A DNA stretch of 16,439 bases from Saccharicrinis sp041584155 (GTDB lineage Bacteria > Bacteroidota > Bacteroidia > Bacteroidales > Marinilabiliaceae). Each line of letters begins with the position of its first letter. Position 1 is the stretch's first letter. The DNA is taken from contig JBFHEL010000051.1 in assembly GCA_041584155.1 (NCBI GenBank), positions 1 through 16,439 on the forward strand. Reading direction: 5' to 3'. The notes under the pieces were generated by a model, which saw only the letters and a list, made by a program, of their open reading frames with translations, was not told the DNA's origin and made no database searches. Below are positions 1 to 6,800 of this stretch, in pieces. A program made the translations under genes and the position numbers.

Positions 1-14
1 AAAGAAAGAAAAAA

Positions 15-172
15 GTCTAGCCGGAAAGAATGCCTGCTCGCTCTTACCTTTTCTTTATTCTTCAATCCGGGTAATGTCGCCTGCCGCGACAAAGGACAAG
101 CCCCCCCGTACGAAGAATCATAAGAAAAGGTATTCACCCCATCTTTGGCCTTCGCTTTCCGGCGGGCCGCCG
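15..172. repeat. GC-rich nested inverted-repeat element, no gene
   Basis: This stretch is clearly richer in G+C than the surrounding DNA and folds on itself. I see nested complementary arms: 20-28 with 155-163 (9 bp, GCCGGAAAG/CTTTCCGGC), 45-55 with 122-132 (11 bp), 57-63 with 112-118 (7 bp), 68-71 with 105-108 (4 bp), and a small inner hairpin 76-80 with 86-90 (GTCGC/GCGAC). The segment 160-164 can alternatively pair with 168-172 (CGGCG/CGCCG), which competes with the outer arm. On the minus strand the outer arm is followed by a T-rich run (positions 14 down to 1), as at the 3' end of a terminated RNA. No open reading frame of note is present. It may be a dispersed palindromic repeat or miniature mobile element, or a structured RNA read leftward; sequence alone does not decide. 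Confidence 0.6.
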
Positions 173-190
173 CGCAGTCTTTATAGAATC

Positions 191-420
191 AAGGTTTAAA
201 GGTTAAAGGGAAATAAGTATAAAGTATTTCAAGGTTAAAGTTTAAAGTAAAAAAGAAAGTGAAGAGGTTTATTTTCTTATTTGTGCAATACAAACCTATT
301 TAAAGGATAAAAACTCCGGGTTTGTATTTCTGGCCTCAGCAACGGAGACTGGTCCTCATAGCTGCAATAATCAGGATTCAAGAATAAAGGAATAAGTAAA
401 AAGGAAATAAGTATTAAAGA
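191..420. repeat. AT-rich intergenic region with short repeats
   Basis: There is no gene here. Short variants of AAGGTTAAAG and AAGGTTTAAAG recur at 191-208 and 231-248. A 12-bp direct repeat, GGAAATAAGTAT, lies at 209-220 and again at 403-414. Between them is a perfect 10-bp inverted repeat, AATACAAACC at 287-296 and GGTTTGTATT at 319-328, separated by 22 bp. A weaker pair, CTCCG 314-318 and CGGAG 343-347, lies just inside and right of it. Repeats flanking an inverted repeat could be debris of an inserted element, but no transposase is visible. Confidence 0.5.
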
Positions 421-492
421 ATATTGGCAAAAGTATTAAATGGGAAAAAAGGATTACCGAGGTGTTCTCCTTTTCCTGGACTTGTTAACAAT

Positions 493-1158
493 CTAATTAA
501 TTTTTTCGGTGGATTGGGCTTTGTTATTTTTCTGAAAATATTTGCAGAACTCTTGTAATCCACATTTATTGCATTTGGGATTACGGGCAATACAAATGTA
601 TCTTCCATGAAGAATTAACCAGTGATGAGCTATATGTAACAGGTCTTCGGGAAAATATTTAACTAATTGCTTTTCTGTTTCCAAAGGAGTTTTTGAATTG
701 GTGCTTAAGCCTATTCGTTCGGAGACTCTAAAAACATGTGTGTCAACAGCCATGGCAGGTTTCTCGAATACTACACTTGCAATTACATTGGCAGTTTTAC
801 GACCTACTCCAGGCATTTTTTGGAGATCTTTTATGTCTTCCGGAACCTTGCTATTGAAATCATTGTACAACATTTTGGCCATGCCTACCAGATGCTTACT
901 TTTATTATTAGGGTAGCTACATGATTTTATATAATCCAATACTTCATCGGGAGTAGCTTCTGATAGCTCTTTTGCAGATGGATATCTTTGAAATAAATCC
1001 GGAGTAATTTGATTTACTCGTTTATCGGTACATTGAGCAGAAAGTATGACTGCAACTAATAATTCATATGGGTTAGAGTAATTTAATTCCGTTTCTGCAA
1101 TCGGCATATTTACCTTAAACCACTCAATTATATTTTTAAATCGTTCTTTTTTAGTCAT
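493..1158 (-). CDS. nth: Endonuclease III (DNA glycosylase/AP lyase)
   Basis: Base-excision repair enzyme that removes oxidised pyrimidines and cleaves the abasic site by beta-elimination. The 221-residue product has the usual length of the family. The helix-hairpin-helix is visible at about 112-131 (MPGVGRKTAN) with the catalytic lysine K121, and the catalytic aspartate is D139 in VDTH; these match K120 and D138 of the E. coli enzyme. The C-terminal [4Fe-4S] loop is intact with C189-x6-C196-x2-C199-x5-C205, which separates it from clusterless homologues. The start is an ATG. It lies 117 bp downstream of the ZIP transporter gene on the same strand, with no obvious terminator or good promoter between, so they may be co-transcribed. 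A weak hairpin downstream (447-453 with 468-474) could end the transcript but is unconvincing. Confidence 0.96.
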   Translation of the reverse strand: MTKKERFKNIIEWFKVNMPIAETELNYSNPYELLVAVILSAQCTDKRVNQITPDLFQRYPSAKELSEATPDEVLDYIKSCSYPNNKSKHLVGMAKMLYNDFNSKVPEDIKDLQKMPGVGRKTANVIASVVFEKPAMAVDTHVFRVSERIGLSTNSKTPLETEKQLVKYFPEDLLHIAHHWLILHGRYICIARNPKCNKCGLQEFCKYFQKNNKAQSTEKIN

Positions 1159-1275
1159 ATTATCTTTAATAAATCGATACTTATTAATTTATTGAATGTG
1201 TTATTCGTGAGAAATGATATTTAAATTTCTTCCAGACAAGAATTAGTATAAATAATTTTTCTTTTTATTAATTTA

Positions 1276-2100
1276 TTATAAAAACATTAATAGGCTTAAT
1301 GCCATCACTCCCATTCCTGCTACCAATCCATAAATGGATAGGTGGTGTTCTCCATACTTTTGAGCTGCAGGAAGCAATTCATCCAGACTGATAAAAACCA
1401 TGATTCCAGCTACAGAAGCAAATATTATCCCAAAGGTAGCAGGAGTTAAAAAAGGCATCAAAATTAAATATCCAACAATAGCACCAATTGGTTCTGCAAG
1501 TCCAGATAAAAAACTCAAACGGAAGGCTTTTCTTCGACTACCAGTAGCGTAGTATACAGGAACAGATACAGCAATTCCTTCTGGTATATTATGAATTGCA
1601 ATAGCCACTGCTATAGCAATACCCAAATTAGGATTTGTTAAAGCTGCTGTAAAAGTAGCCAGTCCCTCTGGAAAATTGTGGATACCAATAGCTAATGCTG
1701 TAAAAATACCCATTCTCATCAGATGATCACTTTTCATTCTTTTTGCTTCAGTCATGTCTTCAATTCTTTCCATTTCGTGAGGGTTTTCAGCCGAAGGGAT
1801 GAATCTATCTATCAATGCAATGAATAGCATTCCTCCAAAAAAAGATATGACTGTTATCCAGGTACCTGTAGCCTCATTGTACACTTCCATTAAGCTATCT
1901 TTGGCCTTAAAAAAAATTTCTACAAATGATACATATATCATTACCCCTGCAGAAAAACCAAGCGACAATGATAAAAACTTGGTATTAGTTCTTTTGGCGA
2001 AAAAGGCCATGGCACTTCCAATTCCAGTTGCTAAACCTGCAAATAAAGTTAGTCCAAATGCCAATAAGATGTTTGAAAATTCAATATTATCAAATTCCAT
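1276..2100 (-). CDS. zupT: ZIP-family metal transporter, ZupT-like
   Basis: Inner-membrane importer of divalent metals (zinc, with iron or manganese also handled by family members). The 274-residue protein has about eight hydrophobic segments and the two signature metal-binding helices: HNFPEG at 141-146 and HNIPEG at 170-175, followed by E203-P204 in GLAEP, all hallmark positions of ZupT-type transporters. A hydrophilic loop (about 101-128) lies between the third and fourth membrane segments; it is acidic and methionine-containing but not a long histidine-rich loop. The ATG start gives a short N-terminus leading directly into the first membrane helix. A promoter-like element (2207-2215) and a 16-bp palindrome (2147-2162) lie upstream. 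Family assignment is firm; the actual metal is not determined by the sequence. Confidence 0.93.
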   Translation of the reverse strand: MEFDNIEFSNILLAFGLTLFAGLATGIGSAMAFFAKRTNTKFLSLSLGFSAGVMIYVSFVEIFFKAKDSLMEVYNEATGTWITVISFFGGMLFIALIDRFIPSAENPHEMERIEDMTEAKRMKSDHLMRMGIFTALAIGIHNFPEGLATFTAALTNPNLGIAIAVAIAIHNIPEGIAVSVPVYYATGSRRKAFRLSFLSGLAEPIGAIVGYLILMPFLTPATFGIIFASVAGIMVFISLDELLPAAQKYGEHHLSIYGLVAGMGVMALSLLMFL

Positions 2101-2146
2101 AATTCATTATCTGTTTATAGTACAAAAAATATATTTTTTAATAGTA

Positions 2147-2162
2147 TTCAATTTAAATTGAA
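2147..2162. promoter_or_regulatory. 16-bp perfect palindrome upstream of zupT
   Basis: TTCAATTTAAATTGAA is its own reverse complement. It lies between the candidate promoter and the zupT start codon, where a repressor site would act. It could be an operator for a metal-responsive regulator, but I recognise no specific consensus, and AT-rich DNA produces such palindromes by chance at a rate near one per tens of kilobases. Confidence 0.3.
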
Positions 2163-2206
2163 CTTGTTTTATACTTCTTGTATTTTTATATTAAATAAGC
2201 TTTTTT

Positions 2207-2215
2207 GCAAAGTTA
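2207..2215 (-). promoter_or_regulatory. Candidate -7 promoter element for zupT
   Basis: Read on the minus strand this is TAACTTTGC, a full match to the Bacteroidota -7 consensus TAnnTTTGC. It would give a leader of about 100 nt before zupT that contains the 16-bp palindrome. I see no good -33 TTTG partner at the expected distance. Confidence 0.4.
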
Positions 2216-2322
2216 AGTATGCTTCATTAATTTTTAAATATTTTACTAAATTATTCTCAATTAAGTTGTCAATGATACACAAAAGCAGTTAGCAATAGGC
2301 TTTTAAACTTGGATAAATAATT

Positions 2323-2330
2323 TAAATTTG
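2323..2330 (+). promoter_or_regulatory. Candidate -7 promoter element for the amidase operon
   Basis: TAAATTTG matches the Bacteroidota -7 consensus TAnnTTTG and lies about 40 bp upstream of the amidase ATG at 2371. No clear -33 element is present. Transcription from here would begin around 2338, downstream of most of the divergent zupT control region. Confidence 0.4.
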
Positions 2331-2370
2331 TCATCGTTATCTTAAATTGATCTTTTTGAATGAGAAAATC

Positions 2371-3354
2371 ATGAAAGTTTTAAATAGAGTCGTTATTTTT
2401 ATTTTTTGTTATTGTACTGCGCTTTCCATAAATGCGCAACAAGACAGCTCTTATATACTTTCCACTCCTGAAAAAGGAGAAGGTTTACATGCGTTTTTAA
2501 TCAGAAATAACTTAGATCCTCATATTTATCGGGAACAGTTTATTGAATTAAATAAAAATAAGTTAGGTAAAGATAATGCGCTTATTCTTGGCTTGGATTA
2601 TAAAATACCCGAAAGTGAAATATATATAACAGAACCACTTTATGGGAAAGAAAGGGAGCGCTTTGTACTGGAATCAGAATGTTTAAAAGGAGCTGTATTT
2701 CATTTGGTAAGTGGTCATGGAGGGCCTGATCCAGGTGCTTTAGGAGCTTATGAAAATAAAACTTTGGGCGAAGATGAATATGCTTATGATATCACCTTAC
2801 GTTTAGCTAAAAAGCTTCAAGAGAATGGTGCTAAGGTGCACATGATCATTCAAGACAATGATGATGGTATACGTGATGATTTTTATCTTGCACTTGATAA
2901 AGATGAATTATGTATGGGGGAAATTATACCATTGGATCAAAATGACCGATTAAAGCAGCGTACCAAAGCCGTAAATGATTTATATCTCAATTACAAACCT
3001 TCTTTTCAACGTTGCGTTGTTATACATGTTGATTCTCGAAGTAAGGGAAAAGAAATTGACGTATTTTTTTATCATTCACCCAAAAGTCAATCTGGTGAAA
3101 AAACGGCTTTGAGCATGTTAGAAGTTTTTAATTCTAAATATAGTATACACCAACCATCAAGAGGTTACGCTGGCATTGTTAGTGCCCGGAACTTATATGT
3201 ATTGCGAAAAACCTATCCTACAGCAGTGTTTATCGAGTTAGGAAATATTAGTAATTTTCGTGATCAAAAGCGCTTAATACTGCCAAATAATCGTCAGGCA
3301 TTGGCTAATTGGATGTATGAAGGACTGTTGAATGATTTTAATGCGAACAAATAA
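2371..3354 (+). CDS. Secreted N-acetylmuramoyl-L-alanine amidase (Amidase_3)
   Basis: Zinc-dependent cell-wall hydrolase cleaving the amide bond between N-acetylmuramic acid and L-alanine of the stem peptide, exported to the periplasm. I chose the ATG at 2371 (327 residues) over an in-frame TTG at 2347, because the ATG directly begins a signal peptide, cleaved near SINA-QQ at 20-24. Residues 34-80 resemble a degenerate LysM-type peptidoglycan-binding domain (GEGLHAF...FIELNKN...LGLDYKIP). The catalytic domain (about 107-323) carries the zinc-ligand and catalytic positions: H116 in SGHGGPDPGA, E134 (or E136) in LGEDEYAYD, H219 in VIHVDSRS, and E289 in FIELGNISN. The nucleotidyltransferase gene starts 24 bp downstream, implying an operon. 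No partner activator is visible nearby. Confidence 0.88.
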   Translation: MKVLNRVVIFIFCYCTALSINAQQDSSYILSTPEKGEGLHAFLIRNNLDPHIYREQFIELNKNKLGKDNALILGLDYKIPESEIYITEPLYGKERERFVLESECLKGAVFHLVSGHGGPDPGALGAYENKTLGEDEYAYDITLRLAKKLQENGAKVHMIIQDNDDGIRDDFYLALDKDELCMGEIIPLDQNDRLKQRTKAVNDLYLNYKPSFQRCVVIHVDSRSKGKEIDVFFYHSPKSQSGEKTALSMLEVFNSKYSIHQPSRGYAGIVSARNLYVLRKTYPTAVFIELGNISNFRDQKRLILPNNRQALANWMYEGLLNDFNANK

Positions 3355-3378
3355 TATAGAAACCAATTTATTAAAAGT

Positions 3379-4278
3379 ATGAAGCCAACACTATTAGTGC
3401 TTGCTGCCGGAATGGGTAGTCGTTATGGAGGATTAAAGCAATTGGATGAGCTTGGACCTAATGGAGAATCTATAATTGATTATTCTGTATATGATGCTAT
3501 TCAGGCTGGTTTTAAAAAAGTGGTATTTGTAATTCGGAACTCTTTTGCTGAAGAGTTTAAAGAACGATTCGAGCCGAAATTAAGAGGCAAAATTGAAGTA
3601 GAATATGTATATCAGGAATTGAACAACCTGCCAGAAGGATTTTCTGTGCCAGAAGGAAGAGAGAAACCCTGGGGAACAGGACATGCTATGTTGATGGCTA
3701 AAGATGCTATTCATGAATCATTTGCGATTATCAATGCCGATGACTTCTATGGCAGGGAGGCTTACCAGACGGTGGTTGATTTTGTAGCTAATAGCAAAGA
3801 TGAAAAGGAATATGCCATGGTAGGTTATGCCTTAAATAATACCTTATCGGAGTATGGAACCGTATCGAGAGGCGTTTGTGAAACAGATGAACAAAATAAT
3901 TTGTTGCATATTGTTGAACGAACCAAAATAGGTTACAACGAAGGAAAGGTGGTGTATTGGGAAAATGATAAAGTGACAGAACTTACAGGTAATGAATATG
4001 TTTCCATGAATTTTTGGGCTTTTAAGAAATCTTTTTTCAGTGCTTTAGAAACTGGCTTTACAGACTTTTTAAAAGAAAGAGGAAACGAGTTAAAATCGGA
4101 ATTTTATTTTAATGCCTTGGTTGATAAGATGATAAAAACAAAAAAGGCTTCTGCAAAAGTATTAAGTAGTGATGCTAAGTGGTTTGGTGTTACTTATCAG
4201 GAGGATAAGCCAATTGTAAAAAAAAGCCTTCGTTCATTAATTAATAAGGGTGTTTATCCTGAAAATCTTTGGGGATAA
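3379..4278 (+). CDS. Sugar-phosphate nucleotidyltransferase
   Basis: Member of the GT-A-fold nucleotidyltransferases that make NDP-sugars from a sugar 1-phosphate and an NTP in the cytoplasm. The 299-residue protein begins with the nucleotide-binding loop LAAGMGSRYGGLKQ (8-21). It has PWGTGHAML (97-105), where the base and sugar are bound, and INADDFYG (118-125), with the acidic pair D121/D122 as the likely metal ligands. The C-terminal part (about 205-299) lacks the left-handed beta-helix found in GlmU or GlgC, so this is a single-domain enzyme. The sequence does not reveal which sugar is used. It follows the amidase gene after 24 bp, suggesting a link to envelope polysaccharide or peptidoglycan metabolism, which is inference. 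No terminator is evident after it. Confidence 0.85.
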   Translation: MKPTLLVLAAGMGSRYGGLKQLDELGPNGESIIDYSVYDAIQAGFKKVVFVIRNSFAEEFKERFEPKLRGKIEVEYVYQELNNLPEGFSVPEGREKPWGTGHAMLMAKDAIHESFAIINADDFYGREAYQTVVDFVANSKDEKEYAMVGYALNNTLSEYGTVSRGVCETDEQNNLLHIVERTKIGYNEGKVVYWENDKVTELTGNEYVSMNFWAFKKSFFSALETGFTDFLKERGNELKSEFYFNALVDKMIKTKKASAKVLSSDAKWFGVTYQEDKPIVKKSLRSLINKGVYPENLWG

Positions 4279-4626
4279 AATTGTTGGTTCGTTTTATTCT
4301 TGTTTGGTGTTTTTTGTTCTGAGTTGTGAAGATAGCATTTGAAGTCTTGTTTTAATAAATTGGAGAGTTTATTTAGATGGAATTCTTAAAATTGTTGGGA
4401 TATATTTAGCAAACTGAAGTATGATATTTTTTAGCATAAAATGTTTCAAATAGTAACTTTAGTGTAGTATATCGTTATTTTCATGATTATACCTTGTGTA
4501 AGGTGTTTGTTAGTTAATGATATGAAGGTGTGTTGTTAATGTAGATAATGCATGTGTAACAATAGCCTATTATGTCTATTTTATAGGGTTGTTAGTGACT
4601 TTGCTGGTTAGTAAGATATTAAATTT
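4279..4626. other. 348-bp intergenic gap without a gene
   Basis: The plus strand is T- and G-rich and holds no convincing open reading frame (the longest ATG-initiated frames I read are about ten codons). A small hairpin, ACCTT-GTGT-AAGGT at 4491-4504, lacks a T-run. TGACTTTGC at 4596-4604 resembles the -7 promoter consensus with one mismatch and could drive the Nudix gene 23 bp downstream. I see nothing else. Confidence 0.4.
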
Positions 4627-5169
4627 ATGATGACAAAACCCGAACAAGTTTTAAAATATTGTCCCAAATGTGGATCTGCCAGTTTTAGTATTGAAGGAGA
4701 AAAATCTTTTTTGTGTACAGACTGTGGTTTCCACTTTTTTATTAATTCTGCATCGGCAGTAGCTGCTTTAATTGAGAACGAAAAAGGAGAACTTTTGCTT
4801 ACAGTAAGAGCCTTTGAGCCCAATGTTGGCATGCTGGATCTGCCAGGAGGCTTTGTGGATCCAATGGAAACGGCTGAGCAGGCTTTAACAAGAGAATTAA
4901 AAGAAGAGCTAAATCTGGATACTATAGGAATGCAATATCTGGTGTCTTATCCTAATGAATATGTCTATTCAGGTTACTCTGTTTTTACTACTGATTTAGC
5001 TTTTGTATGCAAAGTAAAAGGATGGGAGCATTTGCATGCTAAAGATGATGTAACAGATATAAATTTTGTGACAAAAGAGAATATTAATTGGGATAGAATA
5101 AGTGCCGTTTCTATCCGGCGAATTATTGAAACACACTGGGGAATTCAGAGCACTGAAAGCCATTGTTGA
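4627..5169 (+). CDS. Zinc-ribbon Nudix hydrolase
   Basis: Predicted cytoplasmic pyrophosphohydrolase acting on a nucleoside diphosphate linked to another group. The 180-residue product opens with a four-cysteine zinc ribbon (C12-x2-C15 and C30-x2-C33), as in NudC-type NADH/RNA-decapping enzymes. The Nudix box follows at G75-L97: G, five residues, E81, seven residues, then R89-E90-L-K-E93-E94. All metal-binding glutamates are present; the near-terminal glycine of the consensus is replaced by N96. It is much shorter than NudC (about 260 residues) and lacks its N-terminal domain. Substrate could be ADP-ribose, NAD(H) or another nucleotide derivative; this is not decided by sequence. Two consecutive ATG codons begin the frame and either could start it. 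Confidence 0.85.
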   Translation: MMTKPEQVLKYCPKCGSASFSIEGEKSFLCTDCGFHFFINSASAVAALIENEKGELLLTVRAFEPNVGMLDLPGGFVDPMETAEQALTRELKEELNLDTIGMQYLVSYPNEYVYSGYSVFTTDLAFVCKVKGWEHLHAKDDVTDINFVTKENINWDRISAVSIRRIIETHWGIQSTESHC

Positions 5170-5285
5170 TGAGAGGTAATGAAAGGGCTTATAAATTCAG
5201 AGTCGTTAAACAAATAAAATGATTTTAGTTTAAATAAATGTCACCCTTTTAATAATAAATGGCAAAAAGAATGGGCTTTTTTTAG

Positions 5286-5294
5286 CAAATTTGC
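5286..5294 (+). promoter_or_regulatory. Candidate -7 element for the aminotransferase gene
   Basis: CAAATTTGC matches TAnnTTTGC at all fixed positions but the first and is 34 bp upstream of the ATG. The ten bases 5285-5294 (GCAAATTTGC) are also a perfect palindrome. No -33 partner is clear. Confidence 0.3.
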
Positions 5295-5327
5295 AAGCAA
5301 GCATTTATACACTAGTAAATATTAAAA

Positions 5328-6623
5328 ATGAATCCGCAAGCACAAGAATTAAACGAAGTGATTTTATCTCAAAATCCTGTTGTATTCGATTTATTATCGG
5401 AAAAGGGGAAACATATTTTTTTCCCCAAGAAGGGTATATTAGGGCAAACAGCTGAGGCTAAGGGTACCAAAATTAATGCTACCATTGGTGCGGCTATTGA
5501 GGATGATGGTTCACCCATGCGTTTGGAATCCATTGCTTCTAAAATTAATTTAGATCCCTCTCTTTCATTTCCTTATGCACCAAGTTTTGGTAGGCCTGAC
5601 TTGCGTGCAAAGTGGAAGCAGATGATCTATGATAAAAATCCTTCGCTAAAAGGTAAGGAGCTTAGCCTGCCTGTGGTTACCAGTGCTTTAACACATGGAA
5701 TTAGCATGGCTGGTTATTTATGGATGGATGAAGGACAAGAGCTTTTAGTGCCTGATTTATTCTGGGGTAATTACAATCTTGCCTTAGGTAATGCTTACGG
5801 AGTAACGCTCAATAAATTTAACCTGTTTAAAGATAATGGTTTTGATGTACAAGCGCTAAAGCAAAAATTATTGGCAGAAGGAGAAAAGAAGGTGCTTATC
5901 CTGAATTTTCCTAATAATCCTACAGGGTATACTCCTACGGTTACAGAAATGCAGGATATTGTAGCAGTTGTGAAAGAAGCTGCCGAATGCGGTAAAAAAA
6001 TTGTTGTTGTTACTGATGATGCTTATTTTGGATTGGTGTTTGAAGATGGTATAGAGAAGCAATCCATATTTGCATATATTGCTGATTTACATAAAAATGT
6101 GTTGGCTGTTAAAATTGATGGCGCTACAAAAGAAGATTATGTATGGGGATTTAGGGTAGGTTTTATTACTTATGGAATTAAAGGAGGAAATGAAGCACTT
6201 TATCAGGCGCTGGAAATGAAAACTGGCGGTGCTGTTAGAGGAAATATCTCAAATTCTTCAAACTTAAGTCAATCTTTACTGCTCCATGCCTTTGAATCTC
6301 CTGATTATGCTGAGCAGAAACATAGTAAATTTGTTATTATGAAGACTCGTTATCAAGCTATTAAAGATGTTTTGACAAGCGAAAAATACAACGAGTATTT
6401 TATTGCTCTTCCATATAACTCAGGTTATTTTATGTGTGTTAAACTAAAAGATGGATTGGATGGAGAAGTGATACGTGATATCCTGATTAATAAATATAGT
6501 ATAGGTATTATTAACCTGGATAATATTTTTAGAGTGGCTTATTCTGCTATGGCGGCATCTGATGCCAAAGCTTTATTTGAGGGTATTTACAACGCTTGTA
6601 AGGATTACGAAAATAATCGATAG
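5328..6623 (+). CDS. PLP-dependent class I/II aminotransferase
   Basis: Fold type I pyridoxal-phosphate enzyme, most likely transferring an amino group between an amino acid and a 2-oxo acid. The 431-residue protein contains NFPNNPTG (193-200), the cofactor-contacting D230 and Y233 in TDDAYFGL, the Schiff-base lysine K268 in DGATKED followed eight residues later by R276 in GFRVGF, and R402 in FRVAYS, which binds the substrate carboxylate. All key residues of the aspartate-aminotransferase family are present, so it should be active. Substrate cannot be assigned; the long N-terminus and general layout recall aromatic or aspartate aminotransferases of anaerobes. The gene has its own 158-bp upstream region with a promoter-like element and is convergent with the sensor kinase gene beyond it. 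Confidence 0.87.
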   Translation: MNPQAQELNEVILSQNPVVFDLLSEKGKHIFFPKKGILGQTAEAKGTKINATIGAAIEDDGSPMRLESIASKINLDPSLSFPYAPSFGRPDLRAKWKQMIYDKNPSLKGKELSLPVVTSALTHGISMAGYLWMDEGQELLVPDLFWGNYNLALGNAYGVTLNKFNLFKDNGFDVQALKQKLLAEGEKKVLILNFPNNPTGYTPTVTEMQDIVAVVKEAAECGKKIVVVTDDAYFGLVFEDGIEKQSIFAYIADLHKNVLAVKIDGATKEDYVWGFRVGFITYGIKGGNEALYQALEMKTGGAVRGNISNSSNLSQSLLLHAFESPDYAEQKHSKFVIMKTRYQAIKDVLTSEKYNEYFIALPYNSGYFMCVKLKDGLDGEVIRDILINKYSIGIINLDNIFRVAYSAMAASDAKALFEGIYNACKDYENNR

Positions 6624-6684
6624 TTGATTTGTCCTTTTTAATAGTAAATTTATTTTTTAAGTGTTTTTATTATAACACAGAAGG

Positions 6685-6761
6685 AATTGATTGATAGGAT
6701 GGGGTGATGAATTTTTTCAGCTTTACATAGGTTGTCATTCAAAGCCCTATCGTAATCAATT
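6685..6761. repeat. Imperfect inverted repeat between convergent genes
   Basis: AATTGATT-GATAGG at 6685-6698 pairs with CCTATC-(GT)-AATCAATT at 6746-6761: 14 base pairs interrupted by a two-base bulge, with a 47-nt loop. It sits in the 177-bp gap between the convergent aminotransferase and sensor-kinase genes. No strong T-run follows on either strand, so it is not a classical terminator, though it may still help to end transcription. Confidence 0.4.
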
Positions 6762-6800
6762 ACTTGAAAAACTAAATGCTGTTTTATTTATGAATGTGTT

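Noticed and set aside
15..172. 6S RNA call for the structured left-edge element
   Set aside because: The outline (long hairpin with central bubble) is suggestive but no conserved 6S sequence features are recognised and the element could equally be a mobile repeat.
447..474. Hairpin AAAAGGA/TCCTTTT as terminator of nth
   Set aside because: The stem is only 7 bp, mostly A-T with a 14-nt loop, and the T-run is part of the stem; too weak to call.
1..490. CRISPR array or tRNA in the repeat-rich left end
   Set aside because: Repeats are short, irregular and not evenly spaced, and no cloverleaf or CCA-type acceptor end is visible.
414..608. Minus-strand open frame overlapping the 3' end of nth
   Set aside because: It starts inside nth in another frame, has no recognisable domain, and runs through the repeat-rich intergenic DNA.
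2347..2370. In-frame TTG eight codons upstream of the amidase ATG
   Set aside because: The ATG at 2371 directly starts a normal signal peptide, while the extra residues would place charged residues in front of it.
4279..4626. Small gene in the 348-bp gap
   Set aside because: All frames are broken by stops within about ten codons of any ATG, and no terminator or ribosome-binding site suggests a short gene.
5264..5283. AAAAAG-AATGGG-CTTTTTTT as a terminator after the Nudix gene
   Set aside because: The stem is almost entirely A-T and lies nearly 100 bp after the stop codon; likely chance in AT-rich DNA.
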